The notes beneath the pieces are model-generated. The model saw only the letters and a list, made by a program, of their open reading frames with translations, had not been told where the DNA came from and did no database searches. From an uncultured Psychroserpens sp. (GTDB taxonomy: Bacteria > Bacteroidota > Bacteroidia > Flavobacteriales > Flavobacteriaceae), in the NCBI RefSeq assembly GCF_947500255.1, contig NZ_CANMRL010000004.1, positions 248,001 through 312,000 of the forward strand: a stretch of 64,000 nt of DNA, read 5' to 3'. Shown here one piece after another: positions 16,585 through 26,216 of this stretch. The position numbers were made by a program, and so were the translations under genes. Within the stretch, counting starts at the first letter, position 1. Each line of letters starts with the position of its first letter.

Positions 16585-17615
16585 TTCTCGGGGAAATTAT
16601 TCAGATTTAAGACCTCTAATTCCTTGTCTTCATTTTCAAAAATGATAAACACTTTAAATTCAGGACGTGTTTTTAAAAAGTTAGTCACTTTTTCAATTCC
16701 CATAGCCTGAAATGCAGTAGCATAGGCATCTGCAGTCATACAATCTTTAGTAATAACTGAAACACTCAAAATATTAGTCTTACTTGGATATCCTGTTTTT
16801 GTATTAATGATGTGCGTAAAACGGTTCCCTTTTTCATCTACTTTAAATTTTCGGTAAGTCCCAGAAGTTGCCATTGCTTCGTCTTTCAAACTTAAAGCTT
16901 TATAAACCGATTGTTTACCATCAAAACGCGGTTCGTCTAAACCGACTCTCCATGGTGTATCTTTTTCCATGTTTTTACCTCTAACACGAATCTCGCCTCC
17001 TATTTCAACTAAATAGTTTTTAACGTTTTTACGCTCTAGAAATTCTCCAATCACATCAACACCGTAACCTTTGGCAATAGCGTTAAATTCTAAATACGTG
17101 TCTTTAGGTTTTAAAATCCTAGTAATTCCTGCTCTATTATGAACTAGCTCTACCTGATCTAAACCTACTGAACGCATCAAATTATCAATCGTCGTACTAT
17201 CTGTTAAAAATTTATTTTTATCAGCACCAAAACTCCAAGCATTAACAACATTTCCAATTGTTGGATCAAAAGCGCCATAAGTGTGTTTATATACATCTTT
17301 GGAAGCTAGAAAAACAGTTTCAAAATGTGTATCAACTTTATAAGACTCATTTCGGTTAAATTTTGAAATTTCAGAATCAGGAATATACGTAGACATAGAT
17401 TGATTCACTACTGCAAACAAACTATCAAATTGTTTGGTATAGTCGATTTCAGAATCATAAATCACATTATATGTTGTGCCAAAAACAGGTCCAGATAATT
17501 TCGTGTTTTGAGGTGTTTGAACCTCTAATATCAGGTCGTCTTGAATAACCTCTTTAGAATTTTCTTTACAAGAAAAGATGACAAAAAACAGCAGTAGTAA
17601 CGATAATTGTTTCAT
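16581..17615 (-). CDS. apbE: FAD:protein FMN transferase, lipoprotein
   Basis: ApbE transfers FMN from FAD to a threonine of target proteins in the periplasm. In this window the expected clients are NqrB and NqrC. The 344-residue protein begins with a lipoprotein signal (MKQLSLLLLFFVIFSC). Seen in order: GPVFGTTYNVIY, the FDPTIGNVVNAWSFG segment, EFNAIAKGYGVDVIGEFL, YLVEIGGEIRVRG, and the metal-site motif MTADAYATAFQAMG. It starts exactly one base after the stop of the 125-residue protein upstream, so the two are cotranscribed, but it is 9 kb away from the nqr operon. Confidence 0.95.
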   Translation of the reverse strand: MKQLSLLLLFFVIFSCKENSKEVIQDDLILEVQTPQNTKLSGPVFGTTYNVIYDSEIDYTKQFDSLFAVVNQSMSTYIPDSEISKFNRNESYKVDTHFETVFLASKDVYKHTYGAFDPTIGNVVNAWSFGADKNKFLTDSTTIDNLMRSVGLDQVELVHNRAGITRILKPKDTYLEFNAIAKGYGVDVIGEFLERKNVKNYLVEIGGEIRVRGKNMEKDTPWRVGLDEPRFDGKQSVYKALSLKDEAMATSGTYRKFKVDEKGNRFTHIINTKTGYPSKTNILSVSVITKDCMTADAYATAFQAMGIEKVTNFLKTRPEFKVFIIFENEDKELEVLNLNNFPEN

Positions 17616-17993
17616 TTAATTTAAGTTGGGTTCTAATACTTGAATGCCATTGTATTCTATAAGATAATCTTCGTTTAAATACACAGGTAGATCTTCACCA
17701 TTTGGGTTCCCTAGTCCTACACCAGCATATAACACTTTGGCATCTTTATCGTAAGCGTGTTTTTTAAATGTTTCCATCCAAACAACATCATAGTTATTTG
17801 GGTTTTCAGGAAGTTTGACAGCTCTAACAATCACAAAAAAGTATTGGCTGTTTTTATCAATACATACAAACTGCGGATGCCGTTTTAACTTACTGTTAAT
17901 TGCAACAAATTCGAATCCACGTTGTTCAAGATCCTTTCCAACATGATTCATTGCCAGATTATGAAGCTCTTGCTCTGTTAAGGGTTTACTCAT
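17616..17993 (-). CDS. Conserved 125-residue flavobacterial protein next to apbE
   Basis: A cytoplasmic protein with no signal peptide and no iron-sulfur or flavin motif. Readable conserved stretches are GKDLEQRGFEFVAIN, HPQFVCID, YFFVIVRAVKLPENP and DAKVLYAGVGLGNP, suggesting a small alpha/beta fold reminiscent of restriction-endonuclease-like or NERD-type cores, though that is only a guess. From memory, homologues are often labelled Na+-NQR subunit F in databases, presumably from their position near nqr or apbE; the sequence does not support that name. A promoter box nearly touches the ATG, and apbE begins immediately after its stop. Confidence 0.8.
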   Translation of the reverse strand: MSKPLTEQELHNLAMNHVGKDLEQRGFEFVAINSKLKRHPQFVCIDKNSQYFFVIVRAVKLPENPNNYDVVWMETFKKHAYDKDAKVLYAGVGLGNPNGEDLPVYLNEDYLIEYNGIQVLEPNLN

Positions 17994-17997
17994 AGTG

Positions 17998-18030
17998 CAA
18001 AGATACGAACTTGCTATTTAAACCGTACAA
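17998..18030 (-). promoter_or_regulatory. Promoter of the 125-residue gene and apbE
   Basis: On the minus strand TTG (18030-18028) is followed after 22 bases by TATCTTTG (18005-17998). The ATG at 17993 is only four bases beyond, implying a leaderless transcript. The -33 part overlaps the 3' end of the DUF4846 gene. Confidence 0.6.
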
Positions 18031-18883
18031 ATTTTGAACTATCAAATGTATAATTAGACACTGGTATTACCGCATCCTTTTTAAGTTGATACCAAGGGGA
18101 AATATTAGAATCTTCAAGATTTTTAACCAAGTGAACGCTCTGTGCTGGTGTGTTACCTTGAAACAATAAAAAACGTTTTTCTCCTTGATCATTAATAACC
18201 TCATCACAGATCATAACAATATGTCCAGGCGTTCCTCCTTTAATGAGCATATCGCCAATTTTCAATTTACTAACATCTTTAATTTCTGAAAGCTCATTAT
18301 AAAGTGACAATGTTCCAGAATACATATAAATCAAATTTAAATACTTGTAAAAGTTGGCTTTGGAGTGATCAACACGTGCTGTTTTGTTAAATGTGACTTT
18401 ACTTCCATTAACCTTAGGCCGATAACCTTCAGCGTACTTTTTCCATGAACAATAATGACCCGACGTAAAATTAAAGCCTATCTCATCCTTTCTGTTGTTT
18501 TTCCACAGATACTCACTTCTAATTCTAATAAGCGCATCTGCACATTGTTGTAATCCGTTTTTAGGCACTGGCACCTCTAAAATTCCAACGTGACCTCTTT
18601 GCCAAAAATACTCGGTATTATCATAATTTATAATCTTACTCCCAAAGGGCTTTAGTTCATAATTTCTGAGATAGTCTTCAAAGCTTCCTTTAGTGTATGT
18701 TACACGTTTATAACCTTCAGGAACATTAACTCGTGATCGTATTGTTAGGCTGTCTTTGTTAATCAAACTTGGTGTCTCTAAACTTGCTTTGAATGTATGA
18801 GCCACTCTCTTTACAGGTTTTAACTGAAATGCTAAAGCAACAAGAGATGCTAGAATGCAAATGGTAAGTAAAAATTTTCTCAT
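18014..18883 (-). CDS. DUF4846 family exported protein
   Basis: From ATG 18883 the protein has 289 residues and a clear signal or anchor (MRKFLLTICILASLVALAFQ); an ATG at 18949 would prepend 22 residues ahead of this signal and is unlikely. The DUF4846 domain covers nearly the whole protein. Conserved segments are FWQRGHVGILEVPVP, QQCADALIRIRSEYLWKN, GHYCSWKKYAEGYRP and GTPGHIVMICD. The spaced Cys, His and Asp residues look potentially catalytic, but no mechanism is known to me. It precedes the 125-residue gene and apbE by 20 bases, which also have their own promoter. Confidence 0.85.
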   Translation of the reverse strand: MRKFLLTICILASLVALAFQLKPVKRVAHTFKASLETPSLINKDSLTIRSRVNVPEGYKRVTYTKGSFEDYLRNYELKPFGSKIINYDNTEYFWQRGHVGILEVPVPKNGLQQCADALIRIRSEYLWKNNRKDEIGFNFTSGHYCSWKKYAEGYRPKVNGSKVTFNKTARVDHSKANFYKYLNLIYMYSGTLSLYNELSEIKDVSKLKIGDMLIKGGTPGHIVMICDEVINDQGEKRFLLFQGNTPAQSVHLVKNLEDSNISPWYQLKKDAVIPVSNYTFDSSKFVRFK

Positions 18884-19067
18884 AATATCATTAACGTTAA
18901 CACCTATAGCTTTGTTATTCAACGAATAAAAAAGTGTAAATTTAAGCATTGACTATGGTGACTTCAAAAATGAAATAGCACATAGTATTAATCAAACTAA
19001 AATATACTTTTAAAACTTAATACTTGATTAAGTTCACTAACAACTTACATAATTATTAAATTAAGAC

Positions 19068-20555
19068 ATGATGAGATCAAAACTATTTATTTTAATTGCT
19101 CTGACATTTTCGTTTACCAATTCGATTTTTGCGCAGACCGAAAAAGCAAAAGTTATCGAAACTACAAGTAAAGAAACCATAAAAGGGCATATCTATTTTT
19201 TAGCAGATGATTTACTTAAAGGTAGAGAAACAGGAACTCCCGAAAATAAAATAGCTGCCTCATACTTAGCCAATACGATGCGAAGTTATGGTGTTCAACC
19301 TAATCCTAAAACTGGAACCTATTATCAAGATATAAAGTTAAAACGTGTGTCTCCTCCTTCAGAAGTTAGCATAAAGATCAACACTAAAGAGATAAAAGAT
19401 TATGCACTTGTATTTCCGTCTCCAATTTTTACAGAAATTGATGATGCTGTTTACTTAAACTATGGTATGGCTGAGGATTATGAAGGAAAAAATCTAACCG
19501 GAAAAGTAATTATTATTAAAGCTGGAAGTGAAGGAAAAAAAGACACAAGAGCTGCCTTCGAATTGAGAAGAGAAAAGCAAAAATTAGCAGATGAATATGG
19601 TGTTGTTGCCATCTTAGAACTTTTAAATGCAAGTGACAATATGTGGGGATTTATTGATCATAATTTTAATACCTCAAAATTAATGATTGCTGGAGATGAT
19701 AACCAAAATGACGATCAAATCTCACATGTTTGGATATTGGATAAAGATTACAACATGGCTAATGAGTTGAGTACTTTAAAAGACATTTATACATCTGTAT
19801 CTATTGGTGAAAAACAAGAAGAGATTGTTATGTCTCAAAATGTTATAGGAATGGTTGAGGGTTCAGATCCCAAACTTAAAAATGAATTTATTATTTATTC
19901 TGCGCATTATGATCATGTTGGAATTGGTACACCAGACCAAACTGGCGATACTATCTACAATGGAGCAAGAGATAATGCTGTTGGTACAACTACAGTATTA
20001 AGTGTTGCTGAGAATTTAGCTAAATATCCTACAAAGCGTTCGGCACTATTTATATTATTTACTGGAGAAGAAAAAGGGCTCTTAGGCAGTAAGTTCTATG
20101 TTGAAAATCCAGTGCTCCCTCTTAATCAAATGGTCTATTGCTTTAATAGTGACAATGCAGGTTACAATGACACGTCTTTAGCTACAATTATAGGATTACC
20201 AAGAACCACAGCTTCACAACATATTAAAGATGCTGCTACTGCTTTTGGTTTGACTGCTGTTGATGATCCAGCTCCCGAACAAGGATTATTTGACCGAAGT
20301 GACAATGTGCAGTTTGCAAAAAAAGGAATTCCTGCACCAACATTTTCATTAGGGTTTAAGGCTTTTAATGGTGATGTTACCAAGTACTATCACAGACCAG
20401 GTGATGAAGCCGATAGTCTAGACTACGATTACCTACTTAAGTTTTTTAGAGCCTATGTTTTATCTGGACGTCATATTGGAAATGATCCAAAAACTCCAAC
20501 ATGGACAGCAGGTGATAAATATGAAAATGCATCAAAAGAACTGTATAAAAACTAA
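19068..20555 (+). CDS. M28 family zinc peptidase, exported
   Basis: The 495-residue protein has a signal peptide ending SIFAQ (23), a protease-associated-like insert (about 105-260) and the M28 catalytic domain. The co-catalytic zinc ligands can be followed: His280 (YSAHYDH), Asp302 (NGARDNAVGT), the general base Glu334 with ligand Glu335 (FTGEEKGLLGS), Asp362 (NSDNAGYN) and a late histidine in YYHRPGDEAD. It should act as an aminopeptidase in the periplasm or outside. ATG 19071 is an alternative start one codon later. The gene is alone, with no terminator seen after it. Confidence 0.92.
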   Translation: MMRSKLFILIALTFSFTNSIFAQTEKAKVIETTSKETIKGHIYFLADDLLKGRETGTPENKIAASYLANTMRSYGVQPNPKTGTYYQDIKLKRVSPPSEVSIKINTKEIKDYALVFPSPIFTEIDDAVYLNYGMAEDYEGKNLTGKVIIIKAGSEGKKDTRAAFELRREKQKLADEYGVVAILELLNASDNMWGFIDHNFNTSKLMIAGDDNQNDDQISHVWILDKDYNMANELSTLKDIYTSVSIGEKQEEIVMSQNVIGMVEGSDPKLKNEFIIYSAHYDHVGIGTPDQTGDTIYNGARDNAVGTTTVLSVAENLAKYPTKRSALFILFTGEEKGLLGSKFYVENPVLPLNQMVYCFNSDNAGYNDTSLATIIGLPRTTASQHIKDAATAFGLTAVDDPAPEQGLFDRSDNVQFAKKGIPAPTFSLGFKAFNGDVTKYYHRPGDEADSLDYDYLLKFFRAYVLSGRHIGNDPKTPTWTAGDKYENASKELYKN

Positions 20556-20645
20556 AACAACTTAACATATATGATTGAATCCTAAGTTTAAATCTATACT
20601 TATCTAGAGTAAAAACTTAGTATCTTTATCCTATAAGAAAGACAT

Positions 20646-22940
20646 ATGAGTTCATCATCTTCTGAAAAGGCATTAACATCAGAAAAATTCACCGACTTAA
20701 AACTTAAAAAACCAGCTACAAATAGTGTTGGTTTACCAGCAGTTGCTTCGGCTATACAACATGCATTAAAATACATGGATGCTAAAACAGCTTTTGAAAT
20801 ATCAAAAAAGATAAATCAAAAAGGTGGATTCGATTGCCCTGGGTGTGCTTGGCCAGATCCAGACGATGAGCGTTCCTCATTAGGTGAATATTGTGAAAAT
20901 GGTCTCAAAGCCATGGCTGAAGAAGCTCAAAATAAAACAATTGACGAGGCTTTTTTTAGCAAAAACAGTATAGATGATCTCGCGAAGTTGTCCGATTTCG
21001 AAATTGGAAAATCTGGCCGACTGGCTCAGCCTATGTATCTTGCAAAAGACGCTACACATTACAAACCAATTAAATGGTCTGATGCCTATAAAAAAGTAGC
21101 AGAACATCTCAATACATTGAATTCGCCAGACGAGGCCATTTTCTACACCTCTGGTCGAACAAGTAATGAAGCTGCTTTCTTATATCAGTTGTTTGTTAGA
21201 GCCTATGGCACTTCTAACCTTCCTGATTGCTCAAATATGTGTCATGAAGCAAGTGGTAAAGCCTTGACCGAAACACTAGGTATTGGAAAAGGCTCAGTAA
21301 AGCTTGATGATATTTACAAAGCAGAGTTGATTTTAGTCGTAGGGCAAAATCCTGCAACTAACCATCCAAGAATGCTAACTGCTCTTGAAAAATGCAAAAA
21401 GAATGGCGGAAAGATTGTAGCTATCAACCCATTACCTGAAGCAGGTTTGATAAAGTTTGTAAATCCGCAAAGCCCACAAAAAATCATCACAGGAGGCACC
21501 AAAATTGCCGATGTATTTGCACAAGTCATGATTAACGGAGATGTTGCTCTAGTTAAAGCTATTTTATTAAAATTGGTAGAAGCTGAAGAAAATAGTAGTA
21601 CAGTTTTTGATCATGAATTCATTCAAAAAAACACAAGTTTTTATTCTGATTTTATTTCAGATCTAAATACATATGATTTTGACGAGTGTGTTAAACTTTC
21701 TGGTGTTTCAGAAGCTATTATTTTAGAGATTGTCGATTTAATTATCAATCGAGATAAAATAATTATATGTTGGGCTATGGGATTAACGCAGCATAAAAAT
21801 GCCGTGGACAATATTAGAGAGTTTGTAAATATCCTTCTTTTAAAAGGAAGTATTGGAAAAGAAGGCGCAGGAACATGTCCTGTAAGAGGACATTCTAATG
21901 TTCAAGGCGATCGTACTGTTGGCATATGGGAAGCCGCTCCTCAAGCATTTTTAGATAAAATCGAAGCTAAATTCAATTTCAAACCACCAGTAAAGCATGG
22001 TTATCCTGTTGTTGATGCTATTAAGGCAATGCATGAGAAAAAAGCAAAAGTCTTTTTTGGCTTGGGTGGAAATTTTATCTCTGCGGCTCCAGATACAGTA
22101 TTTACTGCTCAAGCATTAGAACACTGTAATTTAACAGTTCATGTGAGTACTAAATTAAATCGATCACATTTAGTTACCGGAAAAGAAGCACTCATTCTCC
22201 CATGTTTAGCGCGCTCTGAAAAGGATATTCAAAACGGCAAAGAACAATTACAAAGTGTCGAAAACTCAATGGGAATTGTCTCATCTACCAAAGGAATACT
22301 CAAACCTTGTTCAACCGAGCTTCAAAGCGAAGTTGCTATTGTTTGTAATATCGCTCATGAAACTTTAAAGAAAAAGTCAACAATAGACTGGCTTCGTTAC
22401 ATAGATAATTATGCACTCATAAGAGATGATATTGAAGAGGTAGTTGCTGGATTTGAGGATTACAATAATAAATTGCAACGCCCTGAAGGATTCTACTTGC
22501 CAAATGGCGCACGACAAGGGCATTTTAAAACCGAAACGGGAAAGGCTCATTTTTCTATTAATAAATTACCTGATTGGAAATTAAAAAGCGGTGAATTTAT
22601 AATGACTACCATAAGAAGTCATGATCAATTCAACACCACTATTTATGGTTTAAATGATCGTTACAGAGGTGTATTTAATGAACGTCGAATTATTTTTATG
22701 AATCCAGAAGACATGGAACATAAAGGATTGAAATCAAAAGATATAGTTAGTATTAAATCCAAGTTTAACGATGTTATTCGAACTGCCCATAATTTTAAAG
22801 TTATTCCATATAAAATTCCCAAAAACTGTTGTGCCACTTATTTTCCAGAAGCTAATGTATTGGTACCAATAGATAGTTATGCACATACAGCAAAAACGCC
22901 ATCATCTAAAAGTGTTATTGTCACCATAGAAAAAATCTAA
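20646..22940 (+). CDS. FdhF/YdeP family molybdopterin oxidoreductase
   Basis: A 764-residue cytoplasmic protein of the formate dehydrogenase alpha-like (YdeP) branch of the DMSO reductase superfamily. The N-terminal GGFDCPGCAWPD (Cys64, Cys67) and EYCENG (Cys83) are characteristic of this branch. The molybdopterin-binding parts are recognisable: FYTSGRTSNEAAFLYQ, GQNPATNHPRM, CPVRGHSNVQGDRT and the C-terminal FNTTIYGLNDRYRG. No Tat signal and no electron-transfer subunit gene lies next to it. The YdeP substrate is not established. TATCTTTA at 20621-20628 is a near-consensus promoter box. Confidence 0.92.
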   Translation: MSSSSSEKALTSEKFTDLKLKKPATNSVGLPAVASAIQHALKYMDAKTAFEISKKINQKGGFDCPGCAWPDPDDERSSLGEYCENGLKAMAEEAQNKTIDEAFFSKNSIDDLAKLSDFEIGKSGRLAQPMYLAKDATHYKPIKWSDAYKKVAEHLNTLNSPDEAIFYTSGRTSNEAAFLYQLFVRAYGTSNLPDCSNMCHEASGKALTETLGIGKGSVKLDDIYKAELILVVGQNPATNHPRMLTALEKCKKNGGKIVAINPLPEAGLIKFVNPQSPQKIITGGTKIADVFAQVMINGDVALVKAILLKLVEAEENSSTVFDHEFIQKNTSFYSDFISDLNTYDFDECVKLSGVSEAIILEIVDLIINRDKIIICWAMGLTQHKNAVDNIREFVNILLLKGSIGKEGAGTCPVRGHSNVQGDRTVGIWEAAPQAFLDKIEAKFNFKPPVKHGYPVVDAIKAMHEKKAKVFFGLGGNFISAAPDTVFTAQALEHCNLTVHVSTKLNRSHLVTGKEALILPCLARSEKDIQNGKEQLQSVENSMGIVSSTKGILKPCSTELQSEVAIVCNIAHETLKKKSTIDWLRYIDNYALIRDDIEEVVAGFEDYNNKLQRPEGFYLPNGARQGHFKTETGKAHFSINKLPDWKLKSGEFIMTTIRSHDQFNTTIYGLNDRYRGVFNERRIIFMNPEDMEHKGLKSKDIVSIKSKFNDVIRTAHNFKVIPYKIPKNCCATYFPEANVLVPIDSYAHTAKTPSSKSVIVTIEKI

Positions 22941-23057
22941 AAGTATAGTGAATAGTTAAAATGGACAGAAAGCTATTTTAAATAAATTTTGATGACTAAA
23001 TTACACTTGTCAATGACAAAGTATATAAAACACAATATCAAAATAACAATCAACATT

Positions 23058-26000
23058 ATGAAAGCACATCAATTACTTCTCATTTTCGTGTCTTTGTTTT
23101 TTAGCGGAAATATCTATGCTCAAGACGCTTATTTCCAAATCGATCCAACCTTATCCCCTGATGGCAGAACCATAGTTTTTAGTTATGATGGTGATCTATG
23201 GAAAATTCCTTCTTCAGGCGGTGAAGCCTTGCGTATTACTGCCATGAAAGGCGAAGAAACATCACCACGTATTTCACCTGATGGTAAATGGATTGCCTTT
23301 AGTGCAACGCAATATGGAAATAAGGATGTTTATATCATGCCTATAAATGGTGGTGAGATCAAACAACTAACCTTTCATGATGCTGCAGATGATGTTGATA
23401 GTTGGTCATGGGATTCTAAACAAATACATTTTACATCGTCACGTTACAACCGATTTGCAGGTTATAGTGTTACAGTAGGTGGAAGTACGCCCAAACGATT
23501 GTTTGAACATTACTTCAATAATGTTCATAATATCGTTGTCCATCCATCTACAGGAGAAGTATTTTTTAATGAAAGTTGGGAAAGTAAAAATTTCACACAT
23601 CGTAAACGATATAAAGGTGATTACAATCCAGACATCAAATCATACAACCCAAAAACAGGAACTTATAAAGAATATACTAGCTATAGAGGTAAGGATATGT
23701 GGGCGACCATAGATGAAAATGGAACTATTTTCTTTGCATCAGATGAAGCCAATGACGAATATAACTTATACACTTTCTCTAATACTACTAAAACAGCACT
23801 AACAAAGTTCAAAAGCTCTATTGGCAGGCCTCAGGTAAGTGCTAACGGACAAAAAGTTGTATTCACCAAAGATTATCAAATACATCTATATGATGTTGCA
23901 AATAATAAAACACAAAAAGTTGCTATTAGTATTAATAAAAATAATACTCTTTCAAAATCACAAGATTTTAAAGTAAAAGATAATATTAGTTATTTTGACG
24001 TGTCGCCCGACAATAAAAAAATGGCATTTATATCTCGTGGAGAACTTTTTGTTTCAGATATAAAAGGAAAATTCATAAAAAAACTAAATACAACTCCAGA
24101 CGAACGCGTTCTTGAAGTGAAATGGTTAAAAGATAGTAGGACACTTATTTACAATCAAACGTCCAATGGATATAGTAATCTTTATACGATATCTGCAGAT
24201 AGAGATGGCACTGAAAAACGTTTGACCAATGAAGCGAGAAATAATATTAATATTGTTTTAGATCACAAATTAGAAAATGCCTGTTATATAAGTGGTAGGG
24301 ATGAACTCAAACTTATGAGTTTAAAAACCTTTAAAAGCACTACAGTAGTAAAGGATGAGTTTTGGGCTTTATATGCAGGTGCTGCGTATTTTTCTCCAGA
24401 TGATTCTTATCTACTTTACAATGCTTATCGCAATTTTGAATTGGATATTTTCACCTATCATATTCCATCAAAAAAAGTAATCAACTTAACCAATACAGGT
24501 GTAAGCGAATCAAACCCTGTTTGGTCTTCAGATGGTAAATATATATTCTTCGAATCTAATTTAACCGAACCAGGTTTCCCAAGAGGAAACAATATCGTTC
24601 ATATCTATAGAATGGCGTTAGACAAATATGACACACCTTATAAACTAGATAAATTTGACGAACTCTTTAAAGAAGAAGAAAAAAAAGAAGAAGAGCCTAA
24701 AGACAAAAAAGACAAGGACAAAAAAGAAGACCAAACAGTTACTCCTGTTGTTATTAATGAAGTAGGCTTAATGGATCGATTGGAGCGCATAGGTCCTAAT
24801 TTTGGACAACAAGGCGGTACAGATATTATAAGTAAAGACAATACGACATATGTCTATTATTTTTCCAATCACGATAAGGGTACTTTTAATCTATGGCGAA
24901 CAACTATTAAGCCTTTTGAAAATAATAAAACCGAAAAAGTAGGAACACAACGCATTAGAGGCTTTCAAACTAAAGTTGTAAAGAAAAGTCAATATATGTT
25001 GATTAATGGTGCCATTCATACAGTAAATCTTAGTGCCAATAAGCTGACTAAAATTAAAATGGATGCAACATTTCAGAAAAATCTAATCAATGAATTTAAC
25101 CAAATGTTTTATGAAGCATGGGCTGGTTTCGAATCTAATTTTTACGATGAGAATTTCCATGGTGAAAACTGGCAAAAATTAAGAGATAAGTATGCGTCAT
25201 TTTTACCATACATTACAAAACGCTCTCAATTGAGTTTATTATTTAATGATATGCTAGGTGAATTAAACACGTCTCATTTTGGATTTAGATCTTTTGGACA
25301 AGAAGATAACACCTATTATGGTAGTCGAACACTAGAAACAGGTATTCAGTTTTCAAAAAATAATCCTTATATGGTTGAACGTGTTGTTTCTAAAAGTCCT
25401 GCAGATGTTACTGGAAAAGACATCAAGCCTGGTGATATACTTACTCATGTAAACGGCAGAGCTGTAGACACTAAAATGAATAGGGAACGCTATTTTAGTA
25501 AGCCATCTAGGGATAGCGAGATTCGATTAACATTTAGCAGAAATAATCAATCTGTAACAGTAAATATTCATCCCATCTCATCAGGTAATTTAAGAGGTCT
25601 ATTGTATGACGAATGGGTTGCCAACAATCAATCTTATGTCGATCGTATGAGTAAAAACAAAATTGCTTACGTTCATATGAAAAATATGGGAGGTGGTGAA
25701 TTAAATAACTTTAAACGAGAAATGGTTTCAGAAGCTTATAATAAGGAGGCTCTGATATTAGATTTAAGGAATAATACTGGAGGAAATGTTCATGATGATG
25801 TGTTGCAGTTCTTATCTCAAAAACCATATGCACAATGGAAATATCGTGAAGGAAAACTTGCATCTCAGCCCAATTTTGGTCCAGCAGCAAAGCCTATTAT
25901 TATTTTAGTAAACGAACAAACACTTAGTGACGCCGAAGTCACATCTGCTGGTTTTAAAGAATTAGGATTAGGTAAAGTTATTGGTACTGAAACATACCGT

Positions 26001-26213
26001 TGGATTATTTTCACTTCAGGTGCTGGCTTGGTAGATGGTTCTTTTTATAGATTACCATCTTGGGGTTGTTACACCTTGAGTGGCGACAATCTAGAGTTTA
26101 CAGGAGTAACACCTGACATTTATGTTAAAGAAGATTTTAAAGATCGCTTATCTGGAAATCAACCTCAGTTAGATAAGGCCATAGAAGATATTATGAAGGA
26201 TTTAAAAAACTAA
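23058..26213 (+). CDS. Tricorn-like protease (beta-propeller, PDZ, S41)
   Basis: From ATG 23058 the protein has 1051 residues and starts with a signal peptide ending NIYAQ; an open frame from 22989 would put 23 residues before this signal. Residues about 25-560 are two WD40/PD40-like propellers (LSPDGRTIVFSYDGDLW, RISPDGKWIAFSATQYG). A Glu/Lys-rich low-complexity linker (24650-24740) leads into the tricorn C1 domain, a PDZ domain (KSPADVTGKDIKPGDILTHV) and the S41 core with nucleophile Ser957 in EQTLSDAEV. A C-terminal VTPDIYV segment closes the fold. Likely an exported peptidase acting on oligopeptides. ATG of the cupin gene follows after three bases. Confidence 0.93.
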   Translation: MKAHQLLLIFVSLFFSGNIYAQDAYFQIDPTLSPDGRTIVFSYDGDLWKIPSSGGEALRITAMKGEETSPRISPDGKWIAFSATQYGNKDVYIMPINGGEIKQLTFHDAADDVDSWSWDSKQIHFTSSRYNRFAGYSVTVGGSTPKRLFEHYFNNVHNIVVHPSTGEVFFNESWESKNFTHRKRYKGDYNPDIKSYNPKTGTYKEYTSYRGKDMWATIDENGTIFFASDEANDEYNLYTFSNTTKTALTKFKSSIGRPQVSANGQKVVFTKDYQIHLYDVANNKTQKVAISINKNNTLSKSQDFKVKDNISYFDVSPDNKKMAFISRGELFVSDIKGKFIKKLNTTPDERVLEVKWLKDSRTLIYNQTSNGYSNLYTISADRDGTEKRLTNEARNNINIVLDHKLENACYISGRDELKLMSLKTFKSTTVVKDEFWALYAGAAYFSPDDSYLLYNAYRNFELDIFTYHIPSKKVINLTNTGVSESNPVWSSDGKYIFFESNLTEPGFPRGNNIVHIYRMALDKYDTPYKLDKFDELFKEEEKKEEEPKDKKDKDKKEDQTVTPVVINEVGLMDRLERIGPNFGQQGGTDIISKDNTTYVYYFSNHDKGTFNLWRTTIKPFENNKTEKVGTQRIRGFQTKVVKKSQYMLINGAIHTVNLSANKLTKIKMDATFQKNLINEFNQMFYEAWAGFESNFYDENFHGENWQKLRDKYASFLPYITKRSQLSLLFNDMLGELNTSHFGFRSFGQEDNTYYGSRTLETGIQFSKNNPYMVERVVSKSPADVTGKDIKPGDILTHVNGRAVDTKMNRERYFSKPSRDSEIRLTFSRNNQSVTVNIHPISSGNLRGLLYDEWVANNQSYVDRMSKNKIAYVHMKNMGGGELNNFKREMVSEAYNKEALILDLRNNTGGNVHDDVLQFLSQKPYAQWKYREGKLASQPNFGPAAKPIIILVNEQTLSDAEVTSAGFKELGLGKVIGTETYRWIIFTSGAGLVDGSFYRLPSWGCYTLSGDNLEFTGVTPDIYVKEDFKDRLSGNQPQLDKAIEDIMKDLKN

Positions 26214-26216
26214 TAA

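Noticed and set aside
17616-17993. Second copy of Na+-NQR subunit F
   Set aside because: The protein has no 2Fe-2S, FAD or NAD motif and is 125 residues long; the real NqrF is at 26838-28148.
24650-24740. Purine-rich tract as a tandem repeat
   Set aside because: It is an in-frame Glu/Lys codon run within the S41 protease linker with no regular repeat unit.
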